This document shows, one piece after another, positions 7,488 through 14,778 of a stretch of DNA of 64,000 nucleotides (positions are counted from its first letter, which is position 1; every line of letters begins with the position of its first letter). Source of the stretch: JABWCE01 sp964617955 (GTDB taxonomy: Bacteria; Bacteroidota; Bacteroidia; NS11-12g; UBA9320); assembly GCA_964617955.1 (NCBI GenBank), contig CAZTXB010000013.1, positions 23,280 through 87,279 of the forward strand. Direction: 5' to 3'. The notes under the pieces are model-generated. The model saw nothing but the letters and a program-made list of their open reading frames with translations, was not told the DNA's origin and did not search any database. The position numbers were made by a program, and so were the translations under genes.

Positions 7488-8726
7488 TTAAACGATGGCT
7501 CCGCTCCCTAGAAGTTCATCATCCTTATACCAAGCGGCGAATTGTCCTGAAGTAATGCCTCGCTGGGGCTTATCAAACCAGAGATAATGGTATAAACCTC
7601 CATGAATGAGATAGGCGTCTTGCAAAGGCTGGCGGTAACGAACCCTGGCTTTTAGCCTCAATATTTCATTTGGCTTTAGATCGGTTTCTTTTCTAACCCA
7701 ACTGATGTCGTTAGAGAGCATTCGCAAGCAGTTTCTGTACAAGCCTTTATGATCATCTCCCTGCCCTGTGTAAAGGATATTGTTTGTCGTGTTGGTCTCC
7801 AGAACGAAGAGAGGTTCAGCCTTTCCGCCTACTTGCAGACCCTTGCGCTGTCCGACCGTAAAATAGTGCGCCCCTTCGTGTTCACCTACCTTAACCCCAT
7901 TATTTTTTACATAATGTACGGGTTCAGATAGATTAAATAAATCTTGTAATAATGAAGAATTTAAATCTGTTTCATCTAGATGCAAGGCGTGTTCAATATT
8001 GGCTAAGGAAACCCGGTTTGGTTCTTCTAGCTGATGTATAAAATCTTTTGAGATCTCAATGATATCGCCTTTTTTAATTTTAAGTTGTTGTTGCAGGAAT
8101 TCAGGCAGACTAATTTTACCTACAAAGCACAAGCCTTGAGAGTCTCGTTTTTCGGCAGTAATTAAATCAGAACGGGCAGCTAAGTTTCTGACTTCCTGCT
8201 TTTGAAGGTGACCTATGGGAAATAAAGCTTTAGATAATTGATCTTGGTTTATCTGACATAAAAAATAGCTCTGATCCTTGTTCTTATCGGCCCCTGATAA
8301 GAGTTTAAAGCGCGGCTTGCCTTCTGTGTTTATTTCCTCTTTTCTACAATAGTGACCTGTTGCGACGAAATCTGCACCCAGTTTTTCGGCTGCTTTTAAA
8401 AATACATCAAACTTAATTTCTCTGTTACAGAGTATATCCGGATTGGGGGTTCTGCCAATTTCGTATTCGGCGAACATATAATCTACAATACGCTCCTTAT
8501 ACTCCTTGCTTAAATCAATTGTTTGAAAGGGAATACCTAACTTTTCGGCTACCATAAGGGCATCTTTGCTGTCTTCTTCCCAAGGACAATCGTTATTGAG
8601 AGTGACCGACTCGTCGTGCCAGTTTTTCATAAACAGGCCTATAACATCATAGCCTTGTTCTTTTAAGAGCAAGGCAGCAACTGAGGAGTCCACTCCACCT
8701 GAAAGTCCGACGACGACGCGAGGCAT
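7488..8726 (-). CDS. mnmA: tRNA-specific 2-thiouridylase MnmA
   Basis: This 412-residue enzyme thiolates U34 of tRNA-Lys, -Glu and -Gln. The PP-loop motif GLSGGVDSSVAALLL is at the N-terminus. Two catalytic cysteines lie in NPDILCNREIKFD and SQGLCFVGK, and YFTVGQRKGL opens the C-terminal barrel. It is some 45 residues longer than the E. coli enzyme because of a segment between the second cysteine motif and that barrel (rich in Leu, Asp and Glu, around residues 225-275). It is divergent from the PfkB kinase gene. The ATG at 8726 lies about 15 nt after a TAACTTTG -7 box. Confidence 0.95.
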   Translation of the reverse strand: MPRVVVGLSGGVDSSVAALLLKEQGYDVIGLFMKNWHDESVTLNNDCPWEEDSKDALMVAEKLGIPFQTIDLSKEYKERIVDYMFAEYEIGRTPNPDILCNREIKFDVFLKAAEKLGADFVATGHYCRKEEINTEGKPRFKLLSGADKNKDQSYFLCQINQDQLSKALFPIGHLQKQEVRNLAARSDLITAEKRDSQGLCFVGKISLPEFLQQQLKIKKGDIIEISKDFIHQLEEPNRVSLANIEHALHLDETDLNSSLLQDLFNLSEPVHYVKNNGVKVGEHEGAHYFTVGQRKGLQVGGKAEPLFVLETNTTNNILYTGQGDDHKGLYRNCLRMLSNDISWVRKETDLKPNEILRLKARVRYRQPLQDAYLIHGGLYHYLWFDKPQRGITSGQFAAWYKDDELLGSGAIV

Positions 8727-8741
8727 TTAAATATTTTGATG

Positions 8742-8749
8742 CAAAGTTA
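8742..8749 (-). promoter_or_regulatory. -7 promoter box (TAACTTTG) of mnmA
   Basis: Exact TAnnTTTG on the minus strand, 15 nt upstream of the mnmA ATG. It lies back to back with the pfkB-family promoter. Confidence 0.5.
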
Positions 8750-8765
8750 GATAAAATTAAAGCCT

Positions 8766-8773
8766 TACTTTTG
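8766..8773 (+). promoter_or_regulatory. -7 promoter box (TACTTTTG) of the PfkB-family kinase gene
   Basis: Exact TAnnTTTG on the plus strand, 23 nt before the ATG at 8797. A TTTG at 8735-8738 is 27 nt upstream, longer than the usual spacing. Confidence 0.45.
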
Positions 8774-8796
8774 CGGGCTTAAAAATTAAACAAACA

Positions 8797-9711
8797 ATGA
8801 GTCTTTTAGTTATTGGGAGTGTAGCTTTTGATGCCATCGAAACCCCATTCGGAAAAACCGATAAAATAGTAGGGGGCGCTGCTTCTTATATTTCAATTTC
8901 GGCTTCCTTTTTTTACAAACATTTAAATTTGATAGCGGTAGTTGGTGACGATTTTCCGGTGGAATTTATCAATAAACTGAATCAGAGAGGGGTGGATACA
9001 GAAGGTTTGCAGATAAAAAAAGGAGAGAAATCCTTCTTTTGGAAAGGGAAGTATCACAACGATATGAACAGCAGGGATACTCTTGTAACTGAGCTGAATG
9101 TTTTGGGAACGTTTGATCCTGTAATCCCGGAAAATTACCAAAATTGTGACATGGTTATGCTCGGCAATTTGCTGCCAAGTGTTCAAAGCACAGTGATTGA
9201 AAGATTAAACCATCGCCCTAAATTTATTGCCATGGATACCATGAATTTTTGGATGGATATAGCAATGGACGATCTGCGAAAAACCATGCAGATGGTGGAT
9301 TTGCTTATCATAAACGATGAAGAAGCAAGGCAACTTAGCGGCGAATACAGCTTACTAAAAGCGAGTCGAATTATTCGAAATATGGGACCGAAATATCTCG
9401 TCATAAAAAAAGGCGAACACGGGGCTCTTTTGTTTCACCAAAATGATTTGTTTTATTGCCCTGCTTTACCATTAGAGGAAGTCTTTGACCCAACAGGAGC
9501 AGGTGATACGTTTGCAGGTGGTTTTATGGGCTATCTCGCACAAAGTGGAGAGCTTTCATTTGCCAATATGAAGAAAGCAGTGGTTTATGGAAGTGCCATG
9601 GCCTCCTTTTGTGTTGAAAAATTTGGCACTGAACGCCTTCTGGAGCTGAATGATCAAGACGTGAAGGAAAGGGTAGACTTATTTCTGAAAATTGCTGACA
9701 TGGGTTTCTAA
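8797..9711 (+). CDS. PfkB/ribokinase-family sugar or nucleoside kinase
   Basis: A 304-residue cytoplasmic kinase of the ribokinase fold. It has an N-terminal GSVAFDAIETPFG, a glycine pair in GGAASYISISA, the ATP-site segment LVIKKGEHGALL and the C-terminal signature DPTGAGDTFAGGFMGYLA containing the catalytic Asp. The substrate cannot be read from the sequence. Related Bacteroidota proteins are often labelled sugar or adenosine kinases. It stands alone between mnmA and the convergent tsaB, and the gene ends 20 bases before the tsaB stop. Confidence 0.85.
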   Translation: MSLLVIGSVAFDAIETPFGKTDKIVGGAASYISISASFFYKHLNLIAVVGDDFPVEFINKLNQRGVDTEGLQIKKGEKSFFWKGKYHNDMNSRDTLVTELNVLGTFDPVIPENYQNCDMVMLGNLLPSVQSTVIERLNHRPKFIAMDTMNFWMDIAMDDLRKTMQMVDLLIINDEEARQLSGEYSLLKASRIIRNMGPKYLVIKKGEHGALLFHQNDLFYCPALPLEEVFDPTGAGDTFAGGFMGYLAQSGELSFANMKKAVVYGSAMASFCVEKFGTERLLELNDQDVKERVDLFLKIADMGF

Positions 9712-9731
9712 AACGTTAAAGCCGTATCGGC

Positions 9732-10415
9732 CTAATTTTTTAAAATCTCAGCGAATTGCTTAAGGTACAAAGGCTCAAAATAAGCCAAATCTTCAAAATC
9801 TTTATTTAAATAACGCTGATAGGCCGGATTTCCCAAATGCTTTGAAGAAAAGGAGATATGCTCCAAATGGTCTATTTGAAAATCGGCGAGGGGCAGTTTT
9901 AACTTTTGTGCCCCGTTGCCCCCAATCACATAGTGCAATTCAGTATTTAATAAGGAACTAAATTGAGTGTCTAAAATTACAGGGGCCGTTTGAATTGTTT
10001 TTTTGAAGTCTGAATTAAATCCGGCCAGATAAACTTCCATTCGCCGTGCATCAATCATTGGCAATAGAACATGGGCGTTGGTAATTGAAGTCAATTCCTT
10101 GGCCATTGCAAATGCCAGAGATTCCAATGTGTCAACCGCAATAAGAGGGAGTGAAAAAGTATAACAAATGGCCTTAGCCATTGAAACGCCAATTCGCAAA
10201 CCGGTATAGCTTCCCGGACCGGAACTTACCGCTAAAGCAGATAGGTCCTGAAAATGCAGATCTTGATTTTTTAATAATTCGAGGATAAAGGGACCTAGCA
10301 TTGTGCCGTGAATATTAGGCTCATCCGATTCCACTATGGCCAGCAGCTGACCTGAATTGTGGAGTGCTACCGAACAAATATTTCCGCTGGATTCTATAGA
10401 GAGTATCAGTGCCAA
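9732..10415 (-). CDS. tsaB: tRNA threonylcarbamoyladenosine biosynthesis protein TsaB
   Basis: A 227-residue ASKHA-fold protein with the family opening ALILSIESSGNICSVAL and the motif VSSGPGSYTGLRIGVSMAK. TsaB is the scaffold that joins TsaD and TsaE for t6A37 modification of tRNAs that read ANN codons. The start is TTG at 10415, because the family normally begins MALILSIE and no upstream in-frame ATG is present. It is divergent from the truncated haemoglobin gene, and both promoters fall within about 40 bases. Confidence 0.93.
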   Translation of the reverse strand: MALILSIESSGNICSVALHNSGQLLAIVESDEPNIHGTMLGPFILELLKNQDLHFQDLSALAVSSGPGSYTGLRIGVSMAKAICYTFSLPLIAVDTLESLAFAMAKELTSITNAHVLLPMIDARRMEVYLAGFNSDFKKTIQTAPVILDTQFSSLLNTELHYVIGGNGAQKLKLPLADFQIDHLEHISFSSKHLGNPAYQRYLNKDFEDLAYFEPLYLKQFAEILKN

Positions 10416-10419
10416 TGCC

Positions 10420-10427
10420 TAAATTTG
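10420..10427 (+). promoter_or_regulatory. -7 promoter box (TAAATTTG) of the truncated haemoglobin gene
   Basis: Exact TAnnTTTG, 29 nt before the ATG at 10457 and downstream of an earlier in-frame ATG at 10409. It therefore supports the later start codon. Confidence 0.5.
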
Positions 10428-10456
10428 CAAGGGGCGAAGTTAGGTCAAATCCCATT

Positions 10457-10825
10457 ATGAGAGACATAAAAAGTGAACAGGATATAGAGAAGTTGGTATC
10501 GGCATTCTATGATAAACTGCTAAGCGATTCAGCCACAGTTTCGAAGTTTCAGCACCTGGATATTGTTTCTCACCTGCCAAAGATTGTAAATTTTTGGGCC
10601 TTTATTCTCCTTGATAAACCCGGTTATACCGGGAATGTGTTTGATAAGCATGTTCCGCTTCATCTCGACCCAATACACTTTGAAATTTGGTTGAAGTACT
10701 GGACCGAAACGGTGAATCAATCTTTTGCAGGACCTAAAGCAGATTTGGCCATTCAAAGGGCCAACCTTTTGTCATTTACTTTTCAATCCAAACTCTTTGG
10801 AGAGCAGGGGCATAAAATCGTATAG
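10457..10825 (+). CDS. Group III truncated haemoglobin
   Basis: A 122-residue single-domain globin of the 2-over-2 type. VNFWAFILLDKPGYTG and the F-helix region HLDPIHFEIWLKYW, with the likely proximal haem histidine, match group III (Ctb-like) truncated haemoglobins. In other bacteria these bind oxygen or help detoxify NO; the role here is not shown. The open frame can be extended to an ATG at 10409, but a -7 box at 10420-10427 and overlap with tsaB favour the ATG at 10457. It fits with other hints of low-oxygen physiology in the window (the FNR-type site near 32.9 kb). Confidence 0.88.
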   Translation: MRDIKSEQDIEKLVSAFYDKLLSDSATVSKFQHLDIVSHLPKIVNFWAFILLDKPGYTGNVFDKHVPLHLDPIHFEIWLKYWTETVNQSFAGPKADLAIQRANLLSFTFQSKLFGEQGHKIV

Positions 10826-10835
10826 AAGGTAAAAG

Positions 10836-11216
10836 TCACTCTTCAAAAAAATCAATCAATGATCCCATGTAGGTCTCATCCCAACCTTCAACCATGTCGT
10901 CGAAATCGGCTTCCGGAATATTGGTATGCCTAAGCTCAAGGGAGGTCCCACCTTTATCGGGGTGCAATTTGATGGTGACAATGGATTCCTCTGTTTGATC
11001 TCCAAAGTACCACTGCTGAACAATCTTTTTATTTTCTTCGAACTCTAAATTTTTTCCGGAGATGCCTCCATCCCAAAGTGAAAACTCACTTGAGACCACG
11101 GTGCTCATCTCGGCCTTCTCACCGGTCATAAGCTGTAAGCTTAGTGGGTTAGTTAAGGCAGCATAAACCTCGTCAGGAGGCGCCGGTATGGAGTAATATT
11201 TTTTAAATTCTTTCAT
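10836..11216 (-). CDS. SRPBCC/AHSA1-domain protein
   Basis: A 126-residue single-domain protein with the START-like helix-grip pattern: YYSIPAPPDEVYAALTNP at the N-terminus, SLWDGGISGKN in the middle, IVQQWYF and a C-terminal amphipathic helix with GWDETYMGSL. It resembles Bacteroidota AHSA1-like proteins (Aha1 C-terminal domain fold); a ligand or Hsp90 link is not established. The gene lies 6 bases downstream of the cyclophilin lipoprotein gene and is probably co-transcribed with it. Confidence 0.82.
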   Translation of the reverse strand: MKEFKKYYSIPAPPDEVYAALTNPLSLQLMTGEKAEMSTVVSSEFSLWDGGISGKNLEFEENKKIVQQWYFGDQTEESIVTIKLHPDKGGTSLELRHTNIPEADFDDMVEGWDETYMGSLIDFFEE

Positions 11217-11222
11217 TATTTT

Positions 11223-12206
11223 TCACCATTCAAACTCAGTAAATCCAAATTGATCTCGCAATTCTTGCCTGGTTTTAAGCAGGATATTTATATCCATCGG
11301 TGTTTTTACTTTAGGCACATCTCCATTTTTTGGTTGTTTATTAATAGCGGTAGCCACTTCCAATCCTTTGATTAATTTGCCAAAAACAGTGTAATTCCCA
11401 TCTAAAAAACGAGCAGGCCCGGTAACAATATAGTATTGAGAACCATTCGATTTTTTCTGAGGGTTATTGTCTCGCGCCGATCCAACAGCCCCTAAATAGT
11501 GCCGGTATCGGGTTGAGTCGATTTCGGCATCAATGGTATATCCGGGCCCACCGGTCCCGTCGTTCGAAGGGTTCGCATCTTTAGAGAGCGGGTCACCTCC
11601 CTGAATCACAAAATTTGCTACACATCGGTGAAAGAGGGTACTGTCGAAAAAATTAGCGCCGGCTAATTTTAAAAAATTTGCCCTGTGTTTTGGCGTTTTT
11701 TTGTTAAGCCACATATACATGTCGCCAAAGGATGTTTTGATTTCAACAATGGGTTCGATCAAGCCTTCTTTATCTAATTTAATTTTTAAACAAGTCTTGG
11801 CTTCGAGATTGGCTTCGCCCTTCCAAACTATATTTCCAAATTCATCCTTTACTTCATAACCTACATGACGAGTTGGTTCATCCTTTAAATTTACCGAGAC
11901 GCTGACAACATCTTTCTGGCCACATTCCGGTTCGCTATTAGTGTACTTTTCAATAGCCGACGATCCAACACTCTCTCCCTCTAATAGATACTCAAGGGTG
12001 TTTACTCCATTTTTAGATAAATATAGCGAAGTGCTATCGTCGAAATAGAAAAGAATGTTTGCACTAAATTGGCAAGTTTGACCGGATTTACAATTATTGC
12101 AAAAATTGTCAGCCATCTTATTAGTGCAGCCCTCTTTTTTACAAGCTTGTATTGCGCCAAACAGAAATAGTACGATGGAGAGTTTAACTATTTTTTTTAT
12201 TTTCAT
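11223..12206 (-). CDS. Cyclophilin-type peptidyl-prolyl isomerase lipoprotein
   Basis: A 327-residue lipoprotein with lipobox IQAC (Cys22) followed by a Cys-rich linker (CKKEGCTNKM and NFCNNCKSGQTC). There is a middle domain of roughly 100 residues that I cannot name, and a C-terminal cyclophilin domain from about residue 155. The latter shows FHRCVANFVIQGGDP, the conserved catalytic Arg region, and NGSQYYIVTGPARFLDGNYTVFG in two adjoining pieces. It should catalyse proline cis-trans isomerisation of proteins in the periplasm. Six bases separate it from the downstream AHSA1-like gene; 42 bases separate it from the T9SS cargo gene upstream. Confidence 0.9.
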   Translation of the reverse strand: MKIKKIVKLSIVLFLFGAIQACKKEGCTNKMADNFCNNCKSGQTCQFSANILFYFDDSTSLYLSKNGVNTLEYLLEGESVGSSAIEKYTNSEPECGQKDVVSVSVNLKDEPTRHVGYEVKDEFGNIVWKGEANLEAKTCLKIKLDKEGLIEPIVEIKTSFGDMYMWLNKKTPKHRANFLKLAGANFFDSTLFHRCVANFVIQGGDPLSKDANPSNDGTGGPGYTIDAEIDSTRYRHYLGAVGSARDNNPQKKSNGSQYYIVTGPARFLDGNYTVFGKLIKGLEVATAINKQPKNGDVPKVKTPMDINILLKTRQELRDQFGFTEFEW

Positions 12207-12248
12207 TGTCTTGATTTTAAATAACTTATATTTAATTAAGCGCCATCA

Positions 12249-14777
12249 TTAATTTTTAATAAATTTATGATAAGAATGGGCGCCTGAATGATTAATCACT
12301 ATAAAATACAAACCCGAGTGTAAGGCTCGCATATCCACTTTTAAAATCGAATCCTCTGCCTTTTCAGATTTCGTGAACATAAGTTGACCTGTTTGGCTAT
12401 AAACACTGAAACTCAAAGCATTGGATACATTACAGTAAAGATAGTCTTGTGCAGGATTTGGATACACCACAGCTTTTGAGTTGTGGACATCTGGTTTTTT
12501 AACAGTCCCGGTTTTCAGGTTAGCGGTCATCATTCCTGCTCCAAATGCCGATATCCAAATCTCGCTGGCTTTGTAAGGATTATAGGTGACTCTCACAGGA
12601 TGCCTAAAGGGGTAGGATTTTACCAAGGTAAAAACAGGGGCACTGGAGCTCAAATTGTTTGTATACCACAACCCGTCAGTTTCTGTGGTATAAAACATTT
12701 CATCTTTGTTTTCAGGGTTAACAGCGCAAGAGTTCACCCGATAGGAAGCGGTAGCGTCTGATATTTTATTCCATGTATCGCCTCTATTTATGCTTCGATA
12801 GAGTCCTCCGGTGCCAGGGGGAACCGCACTTCCCCAGCCGCTAAAAACAGAAACATACCAGGTGTTTTCTGTAGGGTCAGTAGGATCAATAACCACATCT
12901 TTAGTCCAATACTTCATCGCTGTAGCGCTTTTATCCATCCAGGAAGTGCCTCCATTGGTGGAGTAATAAATGCCTGAAGAGGCGGTGAATTGTTGAGGAC
13001 TTCCCGCTCTTCGTGCGGAATAAGTAGCCACTAGATGTCCACTCGTAAGTACTCTGATCACAAAAGGGTGGCCTTCCGTCCTTGGTGGATTGCTCAATTT
13101 AACCCAAGAACTTGCTGCCCCTTTATCTATATCGTTGGAAACAAAAATACCGCCCTGGGTGCTGTGCAGCACGCTGGCATACATTCGTTTGGGATTCTTT
13201 GGATCCAAAGCAAGCCAAATGACCGGATGTCCAAAATCATGCAGTAAACTGAATGAAACCCCTTTGTTATTACTGAACCATACGCCTCCTTTGCCGGCGT
13301 CAATATAGGCGTCGGTCAGGCGGGTGCTTTGGTAAATATCGTGGACTGTGGAAGTGGCCGCGTAAATGTTACCATTTAAATCCTTTACCATATGATATAC
13401 AGAGTTTTGAGTAAGGTTTGGAATAAACTTCCAAGATTTGCCTTTGTCCAAACTCATAATACCGTTGATATCTGAAAAGGAGGAAAAGACTTGATTTGAA
13501 TCAAGCCAAAGTATGTTCCAGTTGGTAGTATTTTCTAAGCCGACCCCTTTGTAAAGTTTTCCTTTTGGAGTGGCTACTCCCTTATTGTTTTGGGTGTTAA
13601 AATCTACATAAAGCTGCTGCCAATTGGTGCCACCGTCGTAGGAAAGGTGTGCAAATCCGAAATCGGTAAAAATCAACTTGTTGGGATTGTTCATCATGAC
13701 ATGAAAACCGAAAGGGCATTCGCCATATGACCAGGCTCTGTCGCCTGAATGGCCACTCCACCCTGTGTATATGTTTTGATTATTATTACTTAAGAAGGCA
13801 TGTTTCCATGAATTGCCACCATCGGTGCTTTTCATAACGATGGGGGCACCACTTGACGAACCGCCTGAAACATACATGATAGAGCTATTGCTCTCGGCCA
13901 TTCCTGTAAATACCGGATAATCGGTAGCTTTGTTAATTCCTGAGGATTTCGATTTCCAGTTCCCATCTGCATTGTCCATGACGTAAACGCCTTGCATGGA
14001 AGCGCCCGAGCCTCCAGTATATTCAAAAGCATGCTGAATACCGGCCCAAACGTTTGTAAGGGTTAAGCAAACAAATCTCAAACCGGAGCCGTCTTCCCCG
14101 GCCGAAAAGGAAAGCATTTTTTCTCCTGATGGGATACCTGTGGTTGTCATCAGGAGAAACGAACCGCCGCCATCCGTACTTTTAAGAAGGCCGTCGTTTA
14201 ATCCAATGTAAATGTTGTTTCCCTGAAAAAATACACCCGCAATATGATTCCCTTCCCCATTACTTTTACACGTATAAATTTTTGAAAATGAGGTGCCCCC
14301 ATCTTTACTGAAATAAATTTCCCCATAAAAGCCTAAAATCAATCGGTTGCTATCCTTTCTGTCGGCAGTTAAATTATATGCCACCTCATTTGGTAAAGGA
14401 TTACCAGGCAATTGTTTCCAGGTTTTACCTCCATCAATACTTTTCATTGGCCGCGTGAGATCTGTACCGTCCTTTGAGGTGTAGTCGATGCAATATCTGA
14501 TCTTAGGGTTAATGGTAAATTGCATTTTACTGTCGTGACCTCCCTGTATATTTACAAAAGGTAGCATCTGCCAAGATTGGCCTCTGTTGCTACTGTGAAA
14601 TATCTCACTCATATCACAAGCCATATAGATCTCCTGATCGTTGGCCGGATTAATTACCGGAGAAAACAAAGCACCTCCACCACCAATTCCCCTGGATTCG
14701 AAACTTGATGGTTGGGCGACTAAATTGTAAATCGATAAAAAGGATAGGCCAAAAAGCACCTGGCGAAGCGTGTTCAT
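12249..14777 (-). CDS. Secreted BNR/sortilin-repeat protein with T9SS sorting domain (second of a pair)
   Basis: An 842-residue secreted protein. It has a signal peptide, then many beta-propeller repeats of the BNR/VPS10 type (SSNRGQSWQML, SIDGGKTWKQL, STDGGGSFLLM, STNGGTSWMDK, SINRGDTWNKI). A C-terminal type IX sorting domain starts near VVYPNPAQDYLYCN. Propellers of this type occur in sialidases, xyloglucanases and sortilin-like proteins; I see no assured catalytic set, so an enzymatic role is open. The ATG lies one base after the stop of the upstream paralogue-like gene, so the two are co-transcribed. Confidence 0.85.
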   Translation of the reverse strand: MNTLRQVLFGLSFLSIYNLVAQPSSFESRGIGGGGALFSPVINPANDQEIYMACDMSEIFHSSNRGQSWQMLPFVNIQGGHDSKMQFTINPKIRYCIDYTSKDGTDLTRPMKSIDGGKTWKQLPGNPLPNEVAYNLTADRKDSNRLILGFYGEIYFSKDGGTSFSKIYTCKSNGEGNHIAGVFFQGNNIYIGLNDGLLKSTDGGGSFLLMTTTGIPSGEKMLSFSAGEDGSGLRFVCLTLTNVWAGIQHAFEYTGGSGASMQGVYVMDNADGNWKSKSSGINKATDYPVFTGMAESNSSIMYVSGGSSSGAPIVMKSTDGGNSWKHAFLSNNNQNIYTGWSGHSGDRAWSYGECPFGFHVMMNNPNKLIFTDFGFAHLSYDGGTNWQQLYVDFNTQNNKGVATPKGKLYKGVGLENTTNWNILWLDSNQVFSSFSDINGIMSLDKGKSWKFIPNLTQNSVYHMVKDLNGNIYAATSTVHDIYQSTRLTDAYIDAGKGGVWFSNNKGVSFSLLHDFGHPVIWLALDPKNPKRMYASVLHSTQGGIFVSNDIDKGAASSWVKLSNPPRTEGHPFVIRVLTSGHLVATYSARRAGSPQQFTASSGIYYSTNGGTSWMDKSATAMKYWTKDVVIDPTDPTENTWYVSVFSGWGSAVPPGTGGLYRSINRGDTWNKISDATASYRVNSCAVNPENKDEMFYTTETDGLWYTNNLSSSAPVFTLVKSYPFRHPVRVTYNPYKASEIWISAFGAGMMTANLKTGTVKKPDVHNSKAVVYPNPAQDYLYCNVSNALSFSVYSQTGQLMFTKSEKAEDSILKVDMRALHSGLYFIVINHSGAHSYHKFIKN

Positions 14778-14778
14778 T